Part shown: positions 47,154 through 54,588 of the stretch, piece after piece
How the letters are laid out: the number at the start of each line of letters is the position of its first letter
How positions within the stretch are numbered: position 1 is the stretch's first letter
NCBI GenBank assembly: GCA_046327715.1
Contig: JAXLXY010000005.1
Coordinates: forward strand, 124,001-188,000
Length of the DNA: 64,000 nucleotides
From: JADJOM01 sp046327715
GTDB taxonomy: Bacteria; Gemmatimonadota; Gemmatimonadetes; Gemmatimonadales; GWC2-71-9
Direction: 5' to 3'
Translations under genes and position numbers: made by a program
Notes under the pieces: generated by a model
What the model saw: only the letters and a program-made list of their open reading frames with translations
Told to the model about the DNA's origin: nothing
The model's database searches: none

Positions 47154-48097
47154 GCCCCCGCCGGCCCGGCGGCCGCCCGTTCCCCCGCCGGGAGCACCCC
47201 GCTTGCCAGGAAGCCGGCATACATCCGCAGGTACGCCGCGGCCATGGTCCGATGGGTGAAGTACCGCTCGGCCCGGGCGCGGCACGCCGCCGGGTCCTTG
47301 CCCGCGGCGGCGCCGATCCGGGCCACCAGTTCCTCCACCGTGTCACCGCACTCCGCGACCTCGGGGCTCAGGACCTCGGGCAGCGCCCCCCGTCGGGTGC
47401 CCAGCACCGGGGTGCCCGAGAGCAGCGCCTCGATGAGCGTGAGGCCGAACGGCTCGTCCCACTGCGCCGGCATCCAGAGGAGCCGCGCCCCCGCCAGCCA
47501 CTCCGCCTTGGCCGCGCCCCCCACCTCGCCGACGAACCGGACGTAGCGCGAGAGCGACGGGCGCCACCCCCCCGCCACCACCAGCTTCCGCTCCGCGGCC
47601 TTCGCGCCCGCGATGGCCCACTGGTAGCCCTTGCTCTGGTGCAGCCGCCCGAGGAAGAGGTCGTAGTCGCCCTTGGCGCGGCGGAACTGGAAGTCGGCGG
47701 GGTCGAGGCCGTTGTAGACGAACGCGGTGGACTGGTGCCGCGCGGCGTGGTCGGCGCTCACGTAGATGGTGTTGGGCGGGCGGATGGTGCCGGGCTTGGT
47801 GGTGCCCTCGAGGGTCCAGACCCAGGGCAGCGACGGGGGCCGGCGCAGCGGGTAGAAGGCGTGGAGGAGGTCGGTGCCCGGTGGCAGGTGCGGGCTGAGG
47901 TCGAAGGCCTGGTCCCCGAACCGGCCGGGGTCGAGCGGGATCACCCGGGCCTCGGGCACCCGGGTGCCGGTCGGGGCCAGCAGGATCACCTCGTGGCCGG
48001 CCTCCGCCAGCCCGCGGGCCAGGGCCACCACCACCCGCTCGGTGCCGCCGTAGCCCTCCACCGGCAGCCGCGTGTGATGCACCAGCGCGATCCGCAT
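47150..48097 (-). CDS. Glycosyltransferase family 4
   Basis: A 315-aa GT4-type protein. The N-terminal acceptor half begins RIALVHHTRLPVEGYGGTERV, with the Gly-rich loop. The donor half has FLGRLHQSKGYQWAIAGAKA, AGARLLWMPAQWDEPFGLTL with EALLSGTPVLGT, the E-x7-E type nucleotide-sugar site. It resembles enzymes that transfer from a UDP- or GDP-sugar in surface-polysaccharide synthesis. It is on the opposite strand to its neighbours, diverging from the GT2 gene with only 38 bases between. A GGAAAG ribosome-like site lies before its ATG. Confidence 0.91.
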   Translation of the reverse strand: MRIALVHHTRLPVEGYGGTERVVVALARGLAEAGHEVILLAPTGTRVPEARVIPLDPGRFGDQAFDLSPHLPPGTDLLHAFYPLRRPPSLPWVWTLEGTTKPGTIRPPNTIYVSADHAARHQSTAFVYNGLDPADFQFRRAKGDYDLFLGRLHQSKGYQWAIAGAKAAERKLVVAGGWRPSLSRYVRFVGEVGGAAKAEWLAGARLLWMPAQWDEPFGLTLIEALLSGTPVLGTRRGALPEVLSPEVAECGDTVEELVARIGAAAGKDPAACRARAERYFTHRTMAAAYLRMYAGFLASGVLPAGERAAAGPAGA

Positions 48098-48135
48098 ATC
48101 TTTCCGCCGTCTCTTCCCCGCGCGAAGGCCCTGCG

Positions 48136-48996
48136 ATGCGCGTCGTCGGTGTCAGCCTGGTGGCGAATGCGGTGCGACTCGACTTTCCCATCGTCGAGGC
48201 GCTGCGTTCGGTCCTGCCGCTGGTGGACGAACTGGTGGTGAACGTGGGCCGGTCCGACGACGACACCCGTGATCTCGTCGCCGGCCTCGCGGACCCGCGG
48301 CTGCGGATCCTCGACCGCGCCTGGGATGCATCCGCCGGGAGCGGGCTCCTGGCCGACGAGACCAACCGCGCGCTCGAGGCCTGCGCCGGTGACTGGGCAA
48401 TCTACATCCAGGCCGACGAAGTGCTGCATGACGCCGGTGTCGCGCCGTTCCGCCAGGCGCTGGTCGCCGCCCACGACGACGCCCGGGTGGAGGGGCTGCT
48501 GGTCGACTTCCTCCATTTCTATGGTGGCCCGGATCACGTCACGGGCAATCGCTCCTGGTATCGCCGCGAGGTCCGCGCGCTCCGACTCGGCCGCGGGCTC
48601 CGCAGCCACGCCGACGCACAGGGGTTCCGCCAGGCCGATGGGCGTGGCAAGCCGCGCGTGCGCCGGAGCGGGGCCACCTACCATCACTACGGCTGGGCCC
48701 GCCCCCTGGGGGCGCTGGCGGCCAAGCGCGACATCGACAATGCGCTGTACCACCCCGGGCGCCCGGGGCGCGCACCTCTCGGGGCCGCGCTGCCGTGGGA
48801 GGTGGGCCTCCGTCCCTTCACGGGGCGGCACCCCGCGGTCATGGACGAGTGGCTGGCTCGGCGCCGGGCCGCCGGCCCCGTGGCCTTCGGGCCGCGCCCT
48901 TGGGACGCGCGCCGCGTGGCCCTGCTCGCCTCCCTGGCGGTGGAGCGCCTGACGGGGTGGCGGCCGTTGGAACGCGCCGGTTACGTGGAGGTGTAG
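48136..48996 (+). CDS. Glycosyltransferase family 2-like protein
   Basis: A 286-aa GT-A-like protein: VVGVSLVANAVRLDFPIVEA and VDELVVNVGRSDDDTRDLV at the start, then ADETNRALEACAGDWAIYIQ and a DxD-like ADEVLHD that would bind the metal-sugar complex. A later HHYGWARP and repeated Trp/Arg segments fill the acceptor part. It lacks membrane helices. The 3' end overlaps the convergent CgeB-like gene by 16 bases. It probably acts on the same glycan as its neighbours. Confidence 0.85.
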   Translation: MRVVGVSLVANAVRLDFPIVEALRSVLPLVDELVVNVGRSDDDTRDLVAGLADPRLRILDRAWDASAGSGLLADETNRALEACAGDWAIYIQADEVLHDAGVAPFRQALVAAHDDARVEGLLVDFLHFYGGPDHVTGNRSWYRREVRALRLGRGLRSHADAQGFRQADGRGKPRVRRSGATYHHYGWARPLGALAAKRDIDNALYHPGRPGRAPLGAALPWEVGLRPFTGRHPAVMDEWLARRRAAGPVAFGPRPWDARRVALLASLAVERLTGWRPLERAGYVEV

Positions 48997-49937
48997 CCCT
49001 GGCCCGCGAGCAGCGACTGCAGCCGGTGGGCATACGTGTGCTTTGCCAGCACGTGCTGGCGGCCGGCGGCCGCCAGCCGGGCGCGCAGCGCGTCGTCGGC
49101 CAGCGCGCCGCGCGCCAGCTCCACCGCGTCCGCGGGGTGACGGTACCAGAGCGCGTGGACCCCGTGGCGCGCGAACTCCTCGACGTTGTCCACGTACTCG
49201 CCGAGATAGCACCCGCCGGCGGCGAGGACCCGCCACAGCCGGTTCGAGGTGCCGCCCCGCGCCTCGCGCCGCTGCGCCTCGAGGGCGTCGATGCCGAGCA
49301 TGAGGCGGGCGCCACGGGCCACCCGCGCGAACTCCGCCGCACGCACCGGCCCCCCCGCCACCGGGAACGGGACCGCCGGTGCGTCCCATCCCGGGCCCCG
49401 TACCTGCAGCGCGAAGTGGCGGGCCAGCTCCGCCAGGATCCCATGCCGCCGCGGGTAGTGTCCGGAGCCCACGAAGGCCAGGTCGCAGCGATACGGCGCG
49501 GGGGCCGTGTCCGCCGGGTGGTCCAGTTCGGGGTCTGCGCCCTGCGGCAGGAACTGCGCCCGCAGGCGCATGGCCTGGAAGGCCTCCACCTGGTAGCCGT
49601 AGGTGGCGTAGACGGCGTCCACCGCGCGGGCCAGCGCCACCACGCGGTCGGGCAGGGGCTGGAGGGCGTCGAAGTACCAGAAGGCGCTCGGCCGGCCGCG
49701 CAGCAGGTGGCGCAGCGTCCGCTCGCCGGCGCTCGCCGCGTGCCGGGTGCAGAGGACCAGGTCGGCGGCGAAGCGGTCGGCCTGCCAGCGGAGCACCAGG
49801 CCCCCGGCCTCGCCAAGGCGCCGCCGCCAGCCGAGGGCGTCCAGCACCCGGGCCTCGTGGCCGAGGCGCCGGGCGGCGCGGGCCAGGGACTGCTCGGTGC
49901 GCTCGGCACCGGCGGCACCAACGATCAGGATGCGCAT
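48981..49937 (-). CDS. CgeB family glycosyltransferase
   Basis: A 318-aa CgeB-type protein: RILIVGAAGAERTEQSLARA at the start, YFDALQPLPDRVVALARAVD, CDLAFVGSGHYPRRHGILAE, and the CgeB/Glyco_trans_1_2 C-terminus with GGTSNRLWRVLAAGGCYLGE, RHPADAVELARGALADD and HVLAKHTYAHRL. It parallels the CgeB-like gene at 46158 but is clearly a distinct sequence. The ATG at 49937 shares its bases with the start region of the divergent GT4 gene (GCATGC), leaving no room for separate promoters. Confidence 0.89.
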   Translation of the reverse strand: MRILIVGAAGAERTEQSLARAARRLGHEARVLDALGWRRRLGEAGGLVLRWQADRFAADLVLCTRHAASAGERTLRHLLRGRPSAFWYFDALQPLPDRVVALARAVDAVYATYGYQVEAFQAMRLRAQFLPQGADPELDHPADTAPAPYRCDLAFVGSGHYPRRHGILAELARHFALQVRGPGWDAPAVPFPVAGGPVRAAEFARVARGARLMLGIDALEAQRREARGGTSNRLWRVLAAGGCYLGEYVDNVEEFARHGVHALWYRHPADAVELARGALADDALRARLAAAGRQHVLAKHTYAHRLQSLLAGQGYTST

Positions 49938-51057
49938 GCGTGAGGCGAAAGCTGGACCGGTGCCGGCCCCGGCGGAAGCGCCGCTCCGGGTGCTCATCTC
50001 CCTGCACCAGGGCGGGGGCTCGGGGGCGGTGAACTCGGTGCTGCGGATGGCGCGCGGGCTCGCGGCGCGCCAGCTCCTGGTCCGGTTCGTCTGCCCCCCC
50101 GAGTCGGGGGTGGAGGCCGATGCGCGGCAGGCCGGCCTCGAGGTGCACCCGATTCCGCTGGCTACCGGGACGCGCCTCAGGAATGCCGGGGCCCTCGCCA
50201 ACCTGCTGGCCGAGTACCCGGTGGACCTCGTCGATGCCCACGGGTCACGGGATCGCGAGGCGTTCACCTGGCTCGGGCTCAGCGGGCGGCTGCCGGTGCC
50301 CGCCATCTTCACCCGCCGCTCCTGGCCGCGCACCACGCGGCTCGAGAACTGGCTGGCCAGCCGGGTGGCGCGCCGCGTGGTGGTCCTGAGCGAACCGGTG
50401 GCGGCCCGGCTCGCGGCGACCGGGATCCCGCCGCAGAAGCTGCGGGTGATTCCCAACGGGGTGCTGCTGGACCGGATCGACCGCCCCGTCATCGATGAGG
50501 ACGTGGAGACCTGGCGGCAGCGGATCGGGTGGTCGGCCACGCGCCCTACGCTCGCGGTCGTGGCGCGGCCCAAGGACCAGGCCGTGGTGCTCGAGGCCCT
50601 GGCCCTGGTGCGGACGCCGGTGCTGCTGGTGCTCACCGGCCTGCACGGCGAGGCGCTTAGCGGGCCGCTGCCGCCGATCCCCGACCGTCACCTGGTGGTG
50701 CGGCTCCCGTTCCTCACCGACGTGCGACCGTTCTACGAGCTGATCGACGTGGCGCTGCACCCCTCCCGCTGGGACGCGCTCCCCCAGGCGGTGCTCGAGG
50801 CGATGGCGCTCGGCAAGCCGGTGGTCGCGTCGCGCGCCACCGGCAACGCCGTCATCATCCGCGACGGCCTGGACGGGGTGCTGGTGGAGCCGATGGCGGC
50901 AGCGGCGTGGGCCGCCGCCATCGACGCGCTGCTCGCGGACCCGGCGCGCCGGGCCACGCTCGGCGTGGAGGCCCGGCGCCGGGCGCGCGAGGACTTTCCC
51001 TTCGAGCGGACGCTTGACGCGACGATCGCCCTCTATCGTGAGGTGCTGGGCGAGTGA
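49930..51057 (+). CDS. Glycosyltransferase family 4
   Basis: A GT4 protein of about 375 aa. It has VLISLHQGGGSGAVNSVLRM (N-terminal Gly-rich loop), VDLVDAHGSRDREAFTWLGL, LRVIPNGVLLDRIDRP, and the donor site HPSRWDALPQAVLEAMALGK with PVVASRATGNAVII. ATG 49930 and ATG 49936 are both in frame; both lie inside the divergent gene's start. GTG codons at about 49970 or 50000 are downstream options that would free the overlap. It overlaps the next GT4 gene (GTGA). Confidence 0.88.
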   Translation: MRMREAKAGPVPAPAEAPLRVLISLHQGGGSGAVNSVLRMARGLAARQLLVRFVCPPESGVEADARQAGLEVHPIPLATGTRLRNAGALANLLAEYPVDLVDAHGSRDREAFTWLGLSGRLPVPAIFTRRSWPRTTRLENWLASRVARRVVVLSEPVAARLAATGIPPQKLRVIPNGVLLDRIDRPVIDEDVETWRQRIGWSATRPTLAVVARPKDQAVVLEALALVRTPVLLVLTGLHGEALSGPLPPIPDRHLVVRLPFLTDVRPFYELIDVALHPSRWDALPQAVLEAMALGKPVVASRATGNAVIIRDGLDGVLVEPMAAAAWAAAIDALLADPARRATLGVEARRRAREDFPFERTLDATIALYREVLGE

Positions 51058-52241
51058 GCGCGCTGCTCCTGGCGCGCGACTTCCCGCCGGAGGGGGGCGG
51101 CATCGCCCGGCTGCTGGGCGAGGTGGCGCGTCATGCCCCGGCGGGCGCGCTGACCGTGTGTACCGGCCGGTTCCCGGAATCGGCCGCCTTCGACGCCGGC
51201 ATCGCCACGCCAGTGGTCCGCGTGGGCGTGGCCTGCGACCGGCTGCGCACCCTCCCCGGGCTCGCGCGCTGGGCCTGGCGGGCCGACCGGCTGGCGCGCC
51301 GGGCGGACTTCCTGTGGGCCGGCAACGTGAAGCCGGCGGGCCATGTGGCGCGCTGGGTCGGCCAGCGCCGCGGGCTGCCCTACGGGCTCATGGTGTACGG
51401 CCTCGACCTGCAGCGGCTGGCCCGCCAGGCCGCGGCCGATCCCGCCCGCCGGCGCCGGGCCGCGGCGCTGCTGTGGGACGCCGCGGGCACGGTGGCGATC
51501 AGCCGCTGGACGGCGAGCCGCTTCACCGCGCTTGCCGAGGAGCTCGGGGTCGCGGACGCCGCCCGGCACCTGCGGGTGGTGACGCCCGGCGTGGACACCG
51601 CCCGCTTCCGACCCGGGGCCACCGCGGCGGCGCTCCGCGACCGGTGCGGCCTGGACCACCGCCCCTGGCTCCTGACCGTCGCGCGGCTCATGCCGCACAA
51701 GGGCGTCGACACGGGGCTCGAGGTGCTCCAGGCGCTGCGGGCCGCGGGCCACGATGTGGGCTACGCCGTGGCCGGCACCGGACCCGACGCCGGGCGACTC
51801 CAGCGGAAGGCCGCGGACCTGGGGGTGGCGGCCCACGTCCGCTGGCTCGGGCGGGTGCCCGACGAGGACCTCCCCGGATTGTACGGCGCGGCGGCCGTGT
51901 ACCTCGGGCTCTCGCGGCGGGAGGGCGACGAGGTCGAGGGGTTCGGCCTGTCGCTGCTCGAGGCACAGGCCTGCGGGCTCCCCGTGGTCGCCGGGCGCGA
52001 GGGCGGCACCGAGGACGCGGTGACCCACGGCGTCACCGGGTTCCTGGTGGAGGCGCTCACGGAAGTGGCGGCGGTGCGGGTGGTGGCGGAGCTGCTGGCC
52101 GACCGGTCGCGGCGGCGGGTGCTCGGGGAGGCGGCCCGGGCCCGAGCGGAACGCGAGTTCGGCTGGCCGCGGGTGGTGCGCGACCTCGCGGCCGCGGCCG
52201 AGGCCTTCAGGGCCGGACGGGGGGCGCGAGGCGGGCGCTGA
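51054..52241 (+). CDS. Glycosyltransferase family 4 (GT-B fold)
   Basis: A 395-aa GT4 protein: LLLARDFPPEGGGIARLLGE at the N-terminus, VRVGVACDRLRTLPG, HLRVVTPGVDTARFRPG, LLTVARLMPHKGVDTGLEVL, and the donor-site EGFGLSLLEAQACGLPVVAG with GGTEDAVTHGVTGFLV. This matches mannosyl/glucosyltransferases of the PimB/WcaI-like class; donor and acceptor are unknown. The start is GTG 51054, overlapping the upstream GT4 stop (GTGA). Its 3' end overlaps the convergent patatin gene by 35 bases. Confidence 0.92.
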   Translation: MSALLLARDFPPEGGGIARLLGEVARHAPAGALTVCTGRFPESAAFDAGIATPVVRVGVACDRLRTLPGLARWAWRADRLARRADFLWAGNVKPAGHVARWVGQRRGLPYGLMVYGLDLQRLARQAAADPARRRRAAALLWDAAGTVAISRWTASRFTALAEELGVADAARHLRVVTPGVDTARFRPGATAAALRDRCGLDHRPWLLTVARLMPHKGVDTGLEVLQALRAAGHDVGYAVAGTGPDAGRLQRKAADLGVAAHVRWLGRVPDEDLPGLYGAAAVYLGLSRREGDEVEGFGLSLLEAQACGLPVVAGREGGTEDAVTHGVTGFLVEALTEVAAVRVVAELLADRSRRRVLGEAARARAEREFGWPRVVRDLAAAAEAFRAGRGARGGR

Positions 52242-53271
52242 TGGCGTAGGTAGGGCAGTTCCGCACGTAGGCGCCGTCGAGCGGGGACCACGACTGGATC
52301 GGCTGCCGCACCACGGCCCGGCCGTCCTCGTCGAGCTCGAAGACCCACGGTGCGTGCATGACGCACGCACTGCAGCCCACGCAGCGCTCCCGGTCCACCC
52401 GGATCTGCACCTTGCGCTGCGGGTGGATCCCGTGGCCGTCCGGGTCGAACTCCGGCCCCAGCTGGTCGAGCAGGTCGGCGGTGGCGCGATACCCCTCCTC
52501 GATCAGCTCGCGGTTGTGGCCGAAGGCGAACAGCGACACGTGCTCGACCCGCGGGTGCACCAGCACCAGCGGGGGCGCGGTCCAGTGCCGCAGCCGGCTC
52601 TCCATCATCGTCTGCATCACGATCTCGAGCCCGCGGATGTAGGTGGCCGCGAAGCCGTCGTGCTGGACGTTGCTGCGCAGCGCGCTGGTGGCCCCGACGT
52701 CCACCGCCATCACCGGGCCCTCCCCCTGGGCGGCGGCGATCTGCACCGGCATGTTCTCGGTCACCGCGCCGTCCACGAACCAGCGGCCGTCGATCTCGCG
52801 GGGCGGGAAGATCCCGGGCAGGGCACAGGATGCGAACACCGCGTCGGCCACCCGCGCGTGGCGCAGGCCCGGGAGCCCCCAGAACACCTGCATGCCGGAA
52901 TTGAGCTCCACGGTGTTGATGAGCAGCGGGCGGGGGAGCTGGTCGAAGGTGCGGGCACCCACCAGGCTGTCGATCAGCGCGTCGAGCGGCTCCCGGCGGT
53001 AGACCGCCGGGGCCCGCATGCGCTTGAGCGCCATGTCGACGTGGGCCACCTGGAAGATGTCCTTGCGCCGCACCGCGAGGCCGCGCTCGGTCATCTCCGG
53101 GATCGACATCCCGGAGGCCCAGGCCGCCGCGATGAGCGAGCCCATGCTGCTCCCGACCACCAGCCCGGGCTGCAGCCCGCGCTCCTCCAGGGCCCGGAGC
53201 ACGCCGATGTGGGCCAGCCCCTTGAGGCCGCCCCCACTCAGCACCAGCGTGAACGGACCGCGAAAGGCCAT
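52207..53271 (-). CDS. Patatin-like phospholipase with C-terminal ferredoxin-type domain
   Basis: A 354-aa fusion. Residues about 5-200 are a patatin domain: oxyanion loop LSGGGLKGLAHIG, nucleophile elbow GSSMGS (Ser42) and catalytic Asp167 in WFVDGAVTENMP. After a linker, residues 290-350 form a small iron-sulfur domain with CVGCSAC (Cys297, 300, 303) and a fourth Cys in NCPTYAI (Cys339), the layout of single-cluster ferredoxins. Patatins hydrolyse phospholipid or lysophospholipid acyl chains. The cluster could tie lipase activity to redox state or feed electrons. An A/G-rich site precedes the ATG. Confidence 0.92.
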   Translation of the reverse strand: MAFRGPFTLVLSGGGLKGLAHIGVLRALEERGLQPGLVVGSSMGSLIAAAWASGMSIPEMTERGLAVRRKDIFQVAHVDMALKRMRAPAVYRREPLDALIDSLVGARTFDQLPRPLLINTVELNSGMQVFWGLPGLRHARVADAVFASCALPGIFPPREIDGRWFVDGAVTENMPVQIAAAQGEGPVMAVDVGATSALRSNVQHDGFAATYIRGLEIVMQTMMESRLRHWTAPPLVLVHPRVEHVSLFAFGHNRELIEEGYRATADLLDQLGPEFDPDGHGIHPQRKVQIRVDRERCVGCSACVMHAPWVFELDEDGRAVVRQPIQSWSPLDGAYVRNCPTYAISARLAPPVRP

Positions 53272-53336
53272 TACCTTCTTCCACCGGAGTTGGGGAACCG
53301 CCGAAACGTACGCGGGTGACCGGAGGGTTGAGAAGA

Positions 53337-54497
53337 GTGACCTACGACATCGCCGCCCTGCGCCGCCAGGAGTTTCCCTGGGCCGACGGGACCACCTACC
53401 TGGATCACGCCTCCATCGGGCCCACGCCCGAACGCACCCGTCGCGCCGGGGAGGCCTTCCTCGGCCGCCGCGCCCGGCCCCACGAACTCACCCACGACGA
53501 CCTCTTCGGGGCCTTCGACGCCGCCCGGCAGGCGGTCGCCGGGCTCATCGGTGCCACGACCGACGAGATCGCCCTCGCCACCAACACCAGCTACGGGCTG
53601 GGCGTCGCCGCCCGCGCCCTCCCGTGGCTCCCGGGCGACATCGTGGTGGCCAGCGACCGGGAGTTTCCCGCCAACGTCTACCCCTGGAAGCGCCTCGCCG
53701 ACCGCGGCGTGTCGCTGGAGCTGGTCCCCACCACCGGTGCCGGCTGGCCCGACGAGGACCGGCTGGTGGAACGCCTCGCCGATCCCCGGGTGCGCTGCCT
53801 GGCGGTGTCGCTCACCCAGTTCGCCAACGGCTACACCGTGGACCTTGCCCGGCTCTCCCGGGTCACCCGGGAACTGGGCAAGTACCTGGTGGTGGATGCC
53901 ATCCAGGCCGTGGGCCAGCTGCCGCTGGATGTCCGCGAGACGCCGGTGGACCTCCTGGCGTGTGGTGCCCAGAAGTGGCTGCTCTCGCCCTGGGGGAGCG
54001 GCTTCCTCTATGTCCGCCGCGAGCTCATCCCCTCGCTCGAGCCGCTGCTCGCCGGCTGGATGGCCTTCGAGGGCACCGACGACTTCAGCCGCCTGACCCA
54101 GTATCAGGACGCCCTGCGCGAGAACGCCCGGCGCTTCGAGCTGATCACCCTGCCGTACCAGGACTTCGTCGGCATGTCTGCCTCGCTCGGCCTGCTGGCC
54201 GAGCTGGGTGTCGAGGCCATCGCGCGGCACCTGGCCGCGCTCCAGGGGCCGATCCTCTCCTGGGCCGACCACCATGGCGTCCGGGTCACCTCGCCCACCG
54301 GCGCCGCCGGCTCCGGCATCATCTGCGTGGCGCCGCCCCGGCTCGAGGAGGCGCACCGTGCCCTGCGCGAGGCCCGCATCTACTGCAGCCTGCGCGAGGG
54401 CGCCCTCCGGTTGGCCCCGCACTGCTACAACACCCTCGAGGAAATGGGGCGGGTGACCGAGGTGCTGGAGCGGGTGCTGCGGCGGTCAGGCGGTTGA
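53337..54497 (+). CDS. Class V aminotransferase (PLP-dependent, isopenicillin N epimerase/cysteine desulfurase-like)
   Basis: A 386-aa fold-type I PLP enzyme. It begins TYLDHASIGPTPERTRRAGE. The PLP-contact motifs are EIALATNTSYGLG, LVVDAIQAVGQLPLDV (Asp for the pyridine N) and CGAQKWLLSPWGSGFLYVR, whose Lys is the Schiff base. It resembles isopenicillin N epimerase-like and selenocysteine lyase-like members more than IscS, and lacks the IscS loop. Substrate unknown. GTG 53337 is chosen because GGAGGG lies nine bases upstream; a GTG at 53316 has no such site. A tandem repeat starts in its last codons. Confidence 0.88.
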   Translation: MTYDIAALRRQEFPWADGTTYLDHASIGPTPERTRRAGEAFLGRRARPHELTHDDLFGAFDAARQAVAGLIGATTDEIALATNTSYGLGVAARALPWLPGDIVVASDREFPANVYPWKRLADRGVSLELVPTTGAGWPDEDRLVERLADPRVRCLAVSLTQFANGYTVDLARLSRVTRELGKYLVVDAIQAVGQLPLDVRETPVDLLACGAQKWLLSPWGSGFLYVRRELIPSLEPLLAGWMAFEGTDDFSRLTQYQDALRENARRFELITLPYQDFVGMSASLGLLAELGVEAIARHLAALQGPILSWADHHGVRVTSPTGAAGSGIICVAPPRLEEAHRALREARIYCSLREGALRLAPHCYNTLEEMGRVTEVLERVLRRSGG

Positions 54498-54536
54498 GCG
54501 GTTAGGCGGTTGGGCGGTTGGGCGGTTGGGCGGTAG
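54489..54536. repeat. Six 8-bp tandem repeats (GGCGGTTG)
   Basis: Units read GGCGGTTG, AGCGGTTA, then three perfect GGCGGTTG and a final GGCGGTAG. The array starts in the last codons of the aminotransferase gene and ends about 50 bases before the HerA-like start. It is an obvious slippage-prone microsatellite. Confidence 0.9.
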
Positions 54537-54588
54537 ATTTCCCGGCCCGTTTCCCGTTTCTCGGTTCCCTTCACCGGCCCACGCTCCC

